Below the pieces are notes generated by a model. The model was not told the origin of the DNA, did not search any database, and saw nothing but the letters and a program-made list of their open reading frames with translations. 20,171 nt of DNA. Source: a virus. The first letter of the stretch is position 1. Every line of letters starts with the position of its first letter. Where the stretch lies: positions 1 through 20,171 of the IMG/VR virus record IMGVR_UViG_3300046010_004297. The stretch is one strand, 5' to 3'. Below, piece by piece: positions 1-7,768 of this stretch. The position numbers and the translations under genes were made by a program.

Positions 1-1
1 T

Positions 2-865
2 GTTTGGAATGCTTCGTTATCTGCAAAAAGACAAGCTAAACAGGAAGCTGACGATAAAGAGGTTCGGGACTATAGGGCGCAATTAGAACGAGATGCTCAA
101 GCAAAAGCAACAGCAGATGCTCAAGCAGCATCTAATACCACTGGAACTACACCATCTGCCGACACGCTTGCTAATTTAGGTGGAACAGGTACTGCTAAAG
201 TTGCGGATACAGGGACGGTTATTGATAACACTAAACTTAATACGCAAGGTGGTGGAAGTGCATTGGCTACAGGCGATGCAAGCGCATTATCTACGGGCGA
301 TGTTAATAAAATTCCAACTACAAGTGGAAGTGCATTGGCTACAGGCGATGTTAATAAAATTGCAACAACAGGTGGAAGCGCATTATCCACAGGTGATGTT
401 AATAAAATGTCAACTTCCCCTGCTGCGACAAGTCCTCCCAGTACAATAAATACAGGAAGCATTCCTGCTCTTACTACGGCTGATTTAACTAATTGGTACA
501 ATACTCAACCAAAGGGGGTTACTTCAGATCAATTAACGGCTGCTTTAAAAACACAGCAAGATACATTAAACAAGTCCTATACCGATGCCTTAGCTGGAAA
601 TCAAACCGCACTTACTTCTCAAAATGCTAACTTCTTAAAAGATTGGACTACTAGCGCAGATACGCTTAAAAATAGTATTCTTAGTGGTGTTGATACCAAG
701 AATCAAGCATTTGGCACACAAGCAACACAAGGTTTTATGGATGCCTTTAAGAATTTCCAAATACCCACTAACCAGCAAACTGGTGTTAACTTAGGTAATT
801 ATAATGATAATCGAAATGCCGCTGCCGACCAATGGTGGTCACAATATGTTACAGGACGGAGATAA
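2..865 (+). CDS. Virion-associated protein, N-terminus cut by window edge
   Basis: The frame is open from the first complete codon of the window, so the gene begins upstream. An internal ATG at 263 lies within the repeats and is unlikely to be the true start. The visible part begins with a charged, probably helical segment (KRQAKQEADDKEVRDYRAQL), followed by a Gly/Thr/Ala/Ser-rich stretch with tandem SALATGDVNKI-like repeats (nt 251-418). A more ordinary C-terminal region ends in QWWSQYVTGRR. I recognise no enzymatic motif. Position at the head of a chain leading to tail fibres and lysis genes suggests a structural or ejected virion protein. The next gene starts 4 nt after the stop. Confidence 0.7.
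   Translation, partial: VWNASLSAKRQAKQEADDKEVRDYRAQLERDAQAKATADAQAASNTTGTTPSADTLANLGGTGTAKVADTGTVIDNTKLNTQGGGSALATGDASALSTGDVNKIPTTSGSALATGDVNKIATTGGSALSTGDVNKMSTSPAATSPPSTINTGSIPALTTADLTNWYNTQPKGVTSDQLTAALKTQQDTLNKSYTDALAGNQTALTSQNANFLKDWTTSADTLKNSILSGVDTKNQAFGTQATQGFMDAFKNFQIPTNQQTGVNLGNYNDNRNAAADQWWSQYVTGRR
251..418 (+). repeat. In-frame 48-nt tandem repeat in virion gene
   Basis: Two full 48-nt units (323-370 and 371-418) follow a longer first copy (251-322) that contains an extra half unit. Each unit encodes about 16 residues of the form S/GGSALxTGDVNKIxTT. The period is a multiple of three, so copy number could change without breaking the frame. There are no spacers, so this is not a CRISPR array. 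Confidence 0.85.
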
Positions 866-869
866 TTAA

Positions 870-2609
870 ATGGCAACTATAGAAGAAATAGCAGCTGGTT
901 TGCGGTCTGGAACACCTGTGCAAAAACCAACTACGGTAACGCAAACTTTTGATCCGAAATATATTAATACCTATGGGGATTTAATTAAAAATACTACTGA
1001 TCCCAATTTGGTAAGTAAATTAACTACTTATGGGCAAGTTACTGACGCTTATGGGAATCCATTATTCGATCAGAATGTATTTTCGGCAGTTAACTCTCCA
1101 AATAAAAAGATAGCAGAACCTGCAAATAAAGCTATTCAAAGTACACTAGGTACTTGGGCAGATGAAGTGCTTCAAAAAGATACTCTTGATCCTATAACAG
1201 GTCAACCTATCAATTGGAATAATGTAGGTGGAACATCTGGTAAACAGTATCAAGCAGCTAAAACTGCATTGATAAACAATCCTGCAAACAATGTGCGATG
1301 GACTAGTCAAAAAACACAAGCACAGACTATTGCGGATAAAGCTGTTGCTGATGCTAAAACCCAAGAAGACGCTAGGGTGGCAGCGGATGCTAAAGCAACT
1401 GCTGATGCGGCAGCGGCAGCGGATGCGACAAAATTAGCTACTGAGCAAGATACTGCCAATCAATTAGCGCAACAAACTGCTAATGATTTAAAATTAAAAA
1501 ATGCCACCGCACCACTTGATACTAAAACATTAGGTGGCGGGTTTGATGCACTTGGTAATCCTATAAATAGTACAGTCACATCTGGTATTACACAGGATAT
1601 GATTGATAAGGGAATGCTTAATGTTGCTAAAGTAGGCGCTCCAACTACCATTGTTAATCCAAATTCAGCCGCTGATGTTACCAAGATGGTGGACGCTGCC
1701 AAAGCATCTGAAGTCAATGTTACACCGGATTCAATGGTATCTAATCAGCTATCTGGATTACTTGCTAAAAACAATCCTTATATCCAACAAGCTGTTAATG
1801 CGGCTAATCTACAGGCATCGCGTAGAGGTATGCTTAATACAGGCGCTGCTGCTGGATTTGCTCAAGACGCAGCGATTAAAGCCGCTTTACCGATTGCGCA
1901 ACAAGACGCATTAACTAGACAAAAAGCCAATGAAGCCAATGCACAGGCTCAGAATCAATTACTTAATACTGGTCTTGGTCTTAAAGCCACCAGTATGGAT
2001 AGGCAAGCTCAGAACGATATTCAAGTTCAGAATTGGAATGCGGCTAATAAAATTACAGTAGATAGTACGAATACAAAAGCAATTAATGATGCTACCAATT
2101 TGTTTACCACAGCAATACTAAACGATTTGAATAATTTAGCCACATCTAATCGGGACTCTGGCGCTAGATTAAGAGAACTTATTAGTAAAGGGAACATTGA
2201 AATTGCAGGCAAGGTAACTCAATCTGTTATTGATAGCGTGGCAGCAGATACGAAATTTGAATCTGATAAAAAATTAGCTGTATTTAATGAAACTCTAAAG
2301 CAACAAACCAATCAACTAACTGCTGAAAATCAAGTAATGGTTGATGCACTAAAAGGCGAGCGTGAAACTTCTAATGCCGTATTACAAGCACACGCAGTTA
2401 TTGACGGACAACTGCTCGATGGTATTAGAGCCATTAACCTTACTCCAGATATGAATGAAAAAGCTAAGGCAGCTAATGCTAATGGACTAACTATGATAGC
2501 AAATGCAATGAAGAAAAATATTACTGCTACAGCGGCAGCGCAATCACAACTAATTAATAGTGATGCAGGTAAAACTGCAACTTCCTTAGTTTCTCCGACA
2601 AACAAATAG
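870..2609 (+). CDS. Alanine-rich virion structural or ejection-type protein
   Basis: A 579-residue protein whose ATG is preceded by a GGAG ribosome site inside the end of the upstream gene. Residues about 150-200 are an Ala/Asp/Lys-rich, probably coiled-coil segment (ADAKATADAAAAADATKLA). Residues about 295-365 carry the most distinctive block, NNPYIQQAVNAANLQASRRG followed by MLNTGAAAGFAQDAA. Blocks of this type recur in phage proteins encoded near tail genes and often annotated as structural or DNA-ejection proteins. Most of the rest is helical, Gln/Asn/Ala-rich and lacks catalytic motifs. I infer a virion component, perhaps internal or tail-associated; the exact role is not visible. Confidence 0.7.
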   Translation: MATIEEIAAGLRSGTPVQKPTTVTQTFDPKYINTYGDLIKNTTDPNLVSKLTTYGQVTDAYGNPLFDQNVFSAVNSPNKKIAEPANKAIQSTLGTWADEVLQKDTLDPITGQPINWNNVGGTSGKQYQAAKTALINNPANNVRWTSQKTQAQTIADKAVADAKTQEDARVAADAKATADAAAAADATKLATEQDTANQLAQQTANDLKLKNATAPLDTKTLGGGFDALGNPINSTVTSGITQDMIDKGMLNVAKVGAPTTIVNPNSAADVTKMVDAAKASEVNVTPDSMVSNQLSGLLAKNNPYIQQAVNAANLQASRRGMLNTGAAAGFAQDAAIKAALPIAQQDALTRQKANEANAQAQNQLLNTGLGLKATSMDRQAQNDIQVQNWNAANKITVDSTNTKAINDATNLFTTAILNDLNNLATSNRDSGARLRELISKGNIEIAGKVTQSVIDSVAADTKFESDKKLAVFNETLKQQTNQLTAENQVMVDALKGERETSNAVLQAHAVIDGQLLDGIRAINLTPDMNEKAKAANANGLTMIANAMKKNITATAAAQSQLINSDAGKTATSLVSPTNK

Positions 2610-2617
2610 GTATCTTT

Positions 2618-3187
2618 ATGGCAGCTTCAGCAGATTTACAATTAGAACAAATGAAAGCAAACGCAGCGGCTCGACATGAGCAAAGTTTACTCGGAAGGTA
2701 TGAGCAAGTTTCTCAGAATAAACCAGTGGGGATGTTATCTATGCCAAACACTGATTTACCTATGTTTACCGCATCTCAATTCGGTTCGTTTAAAACACCT
2801 CAACCTCAACAACCCGAAAGCGGTGGTATGAGTGTAATGTGTACTTTAATGCGCGAATACGGCTATCTTGAAGATGATGTATTTGACGCTGATACTTTAT
2901 TTGGGCATTTGATCGCAACTACTCATCCAGAAGTCCTTATCGGCTATCATGCGTGGGCAAAACCACTAACTGAATTCTTGCGTAACAATGCGATTTATAT
3001 CCCGTTATTTGCTTATATTGTTCAAGCATGGGCATATGAAATGGCAGAGCAATTTGGCATTGTAAAAAATCGCAGTACATTTAAACGATTAGTTGGTAAA
3101 ATAGTGATGAATGTAGGTAAGCCAATTTGTGGGTTTATTGGAACAGTAATTTCATCACAAGGAAACTATGAGTATCACCGGACTTAA
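2618..3187 (+). CDS. Phage structural-module protein with CTLMREYGYL motif
   Basis: 189 residues. The first 70 are polar and probably flexible (DLQLEQMKANAAARHEQ, then a Pro/Gln-rich linker). From residue 74 a compact domain begins with MCTLMREYGYL and continues through HPEVLIGYHAWAKPLTEFL. A module with a Cys near its start, a G-Y-x-x-WA-x-P core and a hydrophobic tail occurs in small proteins next to phage tail genes. Its function is not established to my knowledge. A hydrophobic stretch (about 125-142) could be buried helix or membrane-associated. The stop lies 20 nt inside the next gene, which suggests coupled translation. Confidence 0.65.
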   Translation: MAASADLQLEQMKANAAARHEQSLLGRYEQVSQNKPVGMLSMPNTDLPMFTASQFGSFKTPQPQQPESGGMSVMCTLMREYGYLEDDVFDADTLFGHLIATTHPEVLIGYHAWAKPLTEFLRNNAIYIPLFAYIVQAWAYEMAEQFGIVKNRSTFKRLVGKIVMNVGKPICGFIGTVISSQGNYEYHRT

Positions 3188-4052
3188 CGTACAAGCACAT
3201 CACTTTATTGGCGGAATCTATGCCAAAGAAGTGATTATTGATGATGGCTTTGAAGTTCAGCAACACGCTCATACCTTTGATCACATGAGTGTTCTTGTTG
3301 AAGGATGCGCTATAGTTTGGCAAGGTGATACTCAAGAAACCTATTTTGCCCCTGCTGTGATTGAAATTAAAGCCGGTATTGAGCATAGCGTTCAAGCGGT
3401 TAACGGTAGAGTGGTTTGGCTATGTATCCATGCTACAGCTACTTGTGATGCAGAAAATATAGATGACGTGCTTATCGGCAAACCCAATATGGTCAATACC
3501 GGTATTCATGTTGATGTATCGGCTATCAATAAATTTATTTCTGATAATGATTATTTATGGAATAAATTTAAACAACGTACTGAATCGTCTAAATCACCAC
3601 ATAGGGAAGTAGATGATATCTGGGTTCGCTATAATGATATTAAAAATTATAATCCATCGAACCCTTTAGCATTTCATGATGAACACGATAGCGTTTTCTA
3701 TATTAACGATCAGAAATTTAAAGATGAAATTGCTAAGATTAGCCGTGCAATTTGTGAAAAACACAATATCCATAAAACAGAATTTGGTGGCATTTTAATT
3801 ACTCGTATCCCTGCCGGTAAACAAGTTTATCGTCATAACGATGCGCATAGCTGGCACGCAGAATACTATAAAGATAAATATTTAATCTCTTTAGAATCCA
3901 ATGATAAGCAATCTTTTAACTACGAAGGGCAATCTATTACTACTCCTGTGGGTGATATATTTAGTTTTAATAACCTTGTTGACCATTGGGTGTTAAATGA
4001 TTCGGATTCACCACGGGTTAGTTTAATAATTTGTATGCGCCATAACGCATAA
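3168..4052 (+). CDS. Cupin / 2OG-Fe(II) oxygenase-like fusion protein
   Basis: 294 residues. The ATG lies inside the preceding gene behind an AAGGA site. Residues about 10-90 look like a cupin barrel: a His-rich strand (H33, H35, H39), VLVEG at 43-46, and a second half with AGIEH (H73). Residues about 205-292 have the hallmarks of a 2-oxoglutarate/Fe(II) dioxygenase of the aspartyl/asparaginyl or prolyl hydroxylase type: H223-x-D225 (YRHND), a distal H273 (VDHW) about 48 residues later, and R283 (SPRVSL) ten residues beyond as the expected 2OG-binding basic residue. Such enzymes hydroxylate protein or small-molecule substrates. The substrate here is unknown; the neighbouring tail proteins are candidates. 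The catalytic assignment rests on motif spacing only. Confidence 0.7.
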   Translation: MSITGLNVQAHHFIGGIYAKEVIIDDGFEVQQHAHTFDHMSVLVEGCAIVWQGDTQETYFAPAVIEIKAGIEHSVQAVNGRVVWLCIHATATCDAENIDDVLIGKPNMVNTGIHVDVSAINKFISDNDYLWNKFKQRTESSKSPHREVDDIWVRYNDIKNYNPSNPLAFHDEHDSVFYINDQKFKDEIAKISRAICEKHNIHKTEFGGILITRIPAGKQVYRHNDAHSWHAEYYKDKYLISLESNDKQSFNYEGQSITTPVGDIFSFNNLVDHWVLNDSDSPRVSLIICMRHNA

Positions 4053-4066
4053 TTACGCTACACATA

Positions 4067-4081
4067 ACGTCGAGATGACGT
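4067..4081 (+). promoter_or_regulatory. Hairpin just upstream of tail-fibre ribosome site
   Basis: ACGTC-GAGAT-GACGT forms a 5-bp stem with a 5-nt loop in the 40-nt gap between the oxygenase-like gene and the tail-fibre gene. It ends one base before the AAGGA ribosome site at 4082-4086. There is no T-tract, so it is not a normal terminator. It could act as an mRNA processing or translation-control element, or be chance. Confidence 0.35.
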
Positions 4082-4092
4082 AAGGACAAAAG

Positions 4093-5109
4093 ATGAGTAC
4101 CTTTAACCCACCGGCTGATATTGCTCAGATTACTCTAGCAAAATCCTCAGACGTTAACGCTGTTAAGGCGGCTACCGCAATTGCATTTGGATTGCTTCCA
4201 AGTGAAACCAAACTTCAACGTGGTACAGTCAATTTCGCTGTAGACACCGGTACAGCGAATACCTATGTGGTAGCACTAGACAGTTCCATAACAAGTTACA
4301 CCGATGGTCTACAAGTCGTATTCAGACCTCTTAATGACAATACGGGCAGTGCCACTATCAATTTAAATAGTCTTGGCGCAAAGTCCATTAGACTTACTGA
4401 TAGTGAACCGATTCAAGCAGGGGATATTAGCGCTGGAGCGGTTATCGATGTTCGCTATAGTACGTCAACAGGGTTTTTCCATTTAACGCCAAACTCAGCT
4501 ATTTACGCTCACGATGCAGGGGTATCGGCAACAGCCGCAGCGGCAAGTGCATCGACGGCATCTACTCAAGCAAGTAACGCATCTACCTCAGCTAGTAATG
4601 CCGCAAGTAGCGCATCAACAGCAAGTACGTCGGCATCAAACGCATCGACTAGTGCATCAACAGCAACGACTCAAGCCGGTATTGCAACAACACAAGCCGG
4701 TATTGCAACAACACAAGCAGAATTAGCAACAACACAGGCAAATAATGCTTTATCAAGCGCAAATACAGCAACAACACAGGCTGGAATATCGTCAACACAA
4801 GCGGCTGCTTCCGCATCGTCCGCTACTATTGCGTTAAACAGCGTATCTTCGGTTGCGACCTCTGCTACAACTGCGACAAATCAAGCGACAATCGCAACTA
4901 CTAAAGCCGTCGAATCCTCAAACAGTGCAACTAATTCTGCAAACAGCGCAGCTTCAACTGCAACATTGCTTGCGAATGCGGGGTCAATGTTGGGAATAAA
5001 CTTTGGAGCATTTACTATTTCGGGTGGAGAACTTACTGTGACGCATCTATCAACTTCCACACCGTCGCTATCAAACGGTGAATTAATCTTAACTTACGAG
5101 ACTTTATAA
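4093..5109 (+). CDS. Tail fibre-type protein with A/S/T/Q-rich stalk
   Basis: 338 residues, with AAGGA six bases before the ATG. Residues about 40-135 form a beta-rich domain (NTYVVALDSSITSYTDGLQV and DNTGSATINLNSLGAKSIRL) of a kind often found near the N-terminus of phage tail fibres, where it helps attach the fibre to the tail. Residues about 145-290 are a low-complexity stalk of Ala/Ser/Thr/Asn/Gln heptad-like units (QASNASTSASNAASSAS, then TTQAGIATTQAGIATTQ), as in lambda Stf-like fibres, probably a trimeric coiled coil. The C-terminus is a short beta-rich tip. Its stop overlaps the next fibre gene by one base, so the two may form a composite fibre. Confidence 0.75.
   Translation: MSTFNPPADIAQITLAKSSDVNAVKAATAIAFGLLPSETKLQRGTVNFAVDTGTANTYVVALDSSITSYTDGLQVVFRPLNDNTGSATINLNSLGAKSIRLTDSEPIQAGDISAGAVIDVRYSTSTGFFHLTPNSAIYAHDAGVSATAAAASASTASTQASNASTSASNAASSASTASTSASNASTSASTATTQAGIATTQAGIATTQAELATTQANNALSSANTATTQAGISSTQAAASASSATIALNSVSSVATSATTATNQATIATTKAVESSNSATNSANSAASTATLLANAGSMLGINFGAFTISGGELTVTHLSTSTPSLSNGELILTYETL
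4663..4746 (+). repeat. 21-nt tandem repeat in fibre stalk
   Basis: Four consecutive 21-nt units (starting at 4663, 4684, 4705 and 4726) encode ATTQAGI, ATTQAGI, ATTQAEL and ATTQANN. Units two and three share the exact start gcaacaacacaag. The seven-residue period equals one coiled-coil heptad, so unit gain or loss would lengthen or shorten the fibre stalk in frame. Confidence 0.8.
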
Positions 5110-6569
5110 TGGCAACGACAAATCTAGGGCGAATAGGGTTAGTCTCTCGCGGCACATGGTCAGCAGGGACATATAAAAATTTAGACGTAGTGTCTTATAA
5201 TAACTCACTTTATATCTGTAAAGTGACTACGACAACCGACGCTCCAACAGTAACGGCTAGTTGGGATTTATATGTAAGCGATAGCGGGGCTGCCGCAAGC
5301 GCAGCAGCAGCCGCAAGTAGTGCTACCGCAGCAGCGGCTAGTTATGATTCATTTGATGATCGATATTTAGGCGCAAAAACATCTGATCCGACGGTTGATA
5401 ATGACGGAAACGCATTGCTAACTGGCGCATTATATTGGAACAGCGCAACGGGCGTATTTAAAGTCTGGTCGGGTAGTGCATGGATAACTAATATCACATC
5501 AAATCAGTTTGGTACAAACGTCGCCACATTCCTTCAAACGCCTTCTAGCGCAAACCTCGCTGCTGCATTAACAGATAAAACAGGTACAGGGACAAACGTA
5601 TTTGCATCAAACCCAACCTTCCCTGCGCAAATTAACCTTACTGCAAACAGTGGCTATAATATCTATGCTTCTGGAACAGCTGATAATTATTTGGCTGGTG
5701 GTCTTAGTATTGGCACAGTAAACGTCACTGGATACTACGGTACTTTTAATGTCGGAGGCAGCGGCTCGCCAACTGGTGGATATTTATCTGCTGTATCCGC
5801 TAGTCAATCAATACCTGCAACAACAACCGCAAGGTATGATTCTTTTACATCGTTTCCAACCATCCCCGCTGCTAGTTTTTCGCTAACTGATATAAATCAT
5901 TTTTTTGCTAATCCTTCGTCCTTTGGCGCAGGTGTTAGTGTTACAGCTCAATATGGTTTTAACGCACAACCTACACTCACAGGTGCAACAAACAACTACG
6001 GATTTTATGGTGGTATAAACGCTGCCGCTGGTAAAGTCAGATATAATCTCTACATGGGAGGAACGGCTGATAATTATTTGGCTGGAAAGCTATCTGTAGG
6101 GACTACATCAACCGCGCAACCGTTAACTGTTTGTGGGGCTAACGGTAGCGGATTTACCGGCGAGCGTATTATTAATGGCAACTACGGCACTGGTATTGCC
6201 GGTGTTGAGTTTGTATCTGATGCAACTTACGCTAAAGCTGCTATTGGTTTACTGCGAAATAACGCTAATGGGGTAGGTAATTTAAACTTTTATAATTCGA
6301 CTAGCACTAGCGCGGCAGACTGGACGACAGCCGATTTAAAAATGACAATAGACTCAACTGGCAACGTAGGTATCGGCACAGCTTCACCCGACGCATCCGC
6401 CATCCTTGACGTTCAAAGCACTACCAAAGGCGTGCGTATGCCTAACATGACAACCACGCAGAAAAATGCTATTGCGTCACCTGCGGCAGGTTTGATGGTT
6501 TTTGATACAAACTTAGCTAAACTCTGCGTCTACACAGGCGCAGCATGGCAAACAATCACTTCAATTTAA
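5109..6569 (+). CDS. Tail fibre / receptor-binding-type protein
   Basis: 486 residues. The ATG shares one base with the previous stop (TAATG). Residues about 8-57 (RGTWSAGTYKNLDVVSYNNS, then Y-C and W-D-L-Y-V) resemble the small carbohydrate-binding-like modules often seen at the start of phage fibres. An Ala-rich linker follows (about 58-78), then a long beta-rich region. That region carries a duplicated GTADNYLAG motif at about residues 189-197 and 318-326. The last 80 residues contain TGNVGIGTASPDASAILDV and KGVRMPNMTT...GLMVFDT...YTGAAW, a C-terminal module widespread in phage fibres and bacterial surface proteins. No intramolecular S74 chaperone (SDIRLK-type) is visible. It is a likely host-range determinant. 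Confidence 0.75.
   Translation: MATTNLGRIGLVSRGTWSAGTYKNLDVVSYNNSLYICKVTTTTDAPTVTASWDLYVSDSGAAASAAAAASSATAAAASYDSFDDRYLGAKTSDPTVDNDGNALLTGALYWNSATGVFKVWSGSAWITNITSNQFGTNVATFLQTPSSANLAAALTDKTGTGTNVFASNPTFPAQINLTANSGYNIYASGTADNYLAGGLSIGTVNVTGYYGTFNVGGSGSPTGGYLSAVSASQSIPATTTARYDSFTSFPTIPAASFSLTDINHFFANPSSFGAGVSVTAQYGFNAQPTLTGATNNYGFYGGINAAAGKVRYNLYMGGTADNYLAGKLSVGTTSTAQPLTVCGANGSGFTGERIINGNYGTGIAGVEFVSDATYAKAAIGLLRNNANGVGNLNFYNSTSTSAADWTTADLKMTIDSTGNVGIGTASPDASAILDVQSTTKGVRMPNMTTTQKNAIASPAAGLMVFDTNLAKLCVYTGAAWQTITSI
5679..6085 (+). repeat. Duplicated 20-nt motif in tail fibre gene
   Basis: The 20-mer gctgataattatttggctgg occurs identically at 5679-5698 and 6066-6085, in the same frame. Both copies encode ADNYLAG and are followed by similar sequence (GLSIG and KLSVG). 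This points to an internal duplication of a fibre repeat unit. Confidence 0.8.
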
Positions 6570-6579
6570 GGAAACACTC

Positions 6580-6885
6580 ATGACAACAACATACACATAC
6601 GAACCAACTAACTTGCAACGCGACCAAAACGGTATTGCGAACCAAGTTCAATTTACTATCACAGCATCAAACGGCACAGACAGCGTAACGGTTAACTCTA
6701 TTACAGGTCTACCTGCACCTAAAGGCACAGTCATTGATTACGATAAACTATCAAAAGCAGACGTTATTGCATGGATTAAAAATCTAGTGGGTACACAGTC
6801 TGAAGCGTTAGCAGATTCGGAATTAGCGGCTCACATTGAAAACAAAAAAATTGTACTCTCTAACGGCACACCTTGGAGCAACTAA
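6580..6885 (+). CDS. Small tail-region accessory protein, unknown function
   Basis: 101 residues, preceded by an AAGGA site (TAAGGAAACACTC ATG). The N-terminal half is beta-rich (YTYEPTNLQRDQNG, then VQFTITASNGTDSVTVNSI). The C-terminal half is helical (KLSKADVIAWIKNLVGTQSE, then LADSELAAHIENKK). Short proteins of this make-up often follow phage fibre genes; I cannot name the family with certainty. It has no signal peptide, membrane segment or cysteines. It could be a fibre chaperone or a minor virion protein, but that is inference from position only. Confidence 0.65.
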   Translation: MTTTYTYEPTNLQRDQNGIANQVQFTITASNGTDSVTVNSITGLPAPKGTVIDYDKLSKADVIAWIKNLVGTQSEALADSELAAHIENKKIVLSNGTPWSN

Positions 6886-6886
6886 T

Positions 6887-7033
6887 ATGATTACTTGGAA
6901 TTTATCTGAAGAAGTGGCAAACGCGATTTTAAACACACTGGGAAATCTACCCACGTCGTCAGGCGCATTTCCAATCCTTATGGATTTAAAACAGCAAACT
7001 GATAGTCAAACTGAAGAAAAAAAAGAGGATTAG
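6887..7033 (+). CDS. Small hypothetical protein, 48 aa
   Basis: Starts at the ATG one base after the previous stop, with GGAG at 6876-6879 as ribosome site. An upstream in-frame TTG at 6836 would only add residues overlapping the previous gene. The protein begins MITWNLSEEVANAILNTLGN and ends in a charged Gln/Glu/Lys tail (QTEEKKED). It has no recognisable domain. It sits between the fibre genes and the lysis cassette, and the next gene starts 2 nt after its stop. Confidence 0.6.
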   Translation: MITWNLSEEVANAILNTLGNLPTSSGAFPILMDLKQQTDSQTEEKKED

Positions 7034-7035
7034 TT

Positions 7036-7248
7036 ATGCCTGACGAAGCCTGCCGCCTTGCTAAAGTAGAGCAACGAATTGAAAACCTCGAAGAAATATT
7101 TGAAGATCGGGGTAAGAAGCTTGATGCCATAATTGCTACTCTTGAAGAAATGAAGAACGAGCAAACGCGCTATAAAGGTTTTATTGGAGGCATTGTATTC
7201 ACTATTAGCGCATTGTTTTCGTTTATTGCTTGGTGGACGAGTAAATAA
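7036..7248 (+). CDS. XhlA-like coiled-coil membrane protein, putative holin component
   Basis: 70 residues. Residues about 5-45 are a charged amphipathic helix (LAKVEQRIENLEEIFEDRGK), and residues about 48-68 a transmembrane segment (FIGGIVFTISALFSFIAWW) followed by a short basic tail. This arrangement is that of the XhlA haemolysin-related family found in phage lysis cassettes. It heads a set of three small membrane proteins directly before the lysozyme, and its stop overlaps the next ATG by one base. A role in holin function or membrane anchoring is likely but inferred from architecture and context. Confidence 0.65.
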   Translation: MPDEACRLAKVEQRIENLEEIFEDRGKKLDAIIATLEEMKNEQTRYKGFIGGIVFTISALFSFIAWWTSK

Positions 7249-7526
7249 TGGAATTCCTACAGTTTGCAACGGACGTAGGCTTCCCAATTGCCGCTGCTTG
7301 TGTAGGAATGTACTTTGTATTTCTGACGATTAAATTTTTGCTTGATAGCGTACTTGAAAAGATTAAAAGCCTTATCGGTATCATCAAGCAACTTGATAAA
7401 CGTGTCACGGCTATGTCAGAGGATATTGTAAAAATAGATGTACTCATGACAGAAACGCTTGATATGCCAATTGAAAAAGAGAAGGTGGCGCGTTTTAATA
7501 ACCCGCAAGAAAAGAGAATTGATTAA
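7248..7526 (+). CDS. Small membrane protein of lysis cassette, holin-like
   Basis: 92 residues with one N-terminal membrane segment at about 10-33 (VGFPIAAACVGMYFVFLTIK), then a predicted amphipathic or coiled-coil cytoplasmic part (EKIKSLIGIIKQLDKRV) and a charged tail. It shares the GFPI start of the membrane segment, overall size and topology with the next protein, which suggests a tandem duplication. Both overlaps with neighbours are one base (TAATG), consistent with coupled translation. It may be a holin or a holin regulator; the sequence does not tell which. Confidence 0.65.
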   Translation: MEFLQFATDVGFPIAAACVGMYFVFLTIKFLLDSVLEKIKSLIGIIKQLDKRVTAMSEDIVKIDVLMTETLDMPIEKEKVARFNNPQEKRID

Positions 7527-7768
7527 TGGATGTTGACGCATTAGCTAAATATATCAACCAGTATGGATTCCCTATTATTGCATCAAGTAGCATGGGGTAT
7601 ATCGTCTATTTCGTTTGGATATGGGTAACGACAATTGTTAAGCCAATCCTTACTGAAACAACAGACGCGCTGATTGAATTAATCGACCAAATACGCCTGC
7701 TTGATAATGATATGATTCGCTTAACACAAAAATTAATTACGGTACTTTCTATGAGATCACGAAAATGA
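7526..7768 (+). CDS. Second small membrane protein of lysis cassette, probable paralogue
   Basis: 80 residues. The membrane segment at about 13-38 (YGFPIIASSSMGYIVYFVWI) is followed by a helical region (ETTDALIELIDQIRLLDNDM) and a basic C-terminus (SMRSRK). It resembles the preceding protein in the GFPI motif, topology and length. The lysozyme ATG overlaps its stop (ATGA at 7765-7768). Holin or antiholin function is inferred from context. Confidence 0.65.
   Translation: MDVDALAKYINQYGFPIIASSSMGYIVYFVWIWVTTIVKPILTETTDALIELIDQIRLLDNDMIRLTQKLITVLSMRSRK

Noticed and set aside
251-418. CRISPR-like array
   Set aside because: Units are directly adjacent, in frame, with no spacers, and lie within a virion gene.
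1460-1717. Antisense open frames inside the virion genes (for example 121-501, 1460-1717, 2330-2605 on -)
   Set aside because: They are hydrophobic shadows of Ala/Thr-rich genes on the other strand, with no start signals or gene context.
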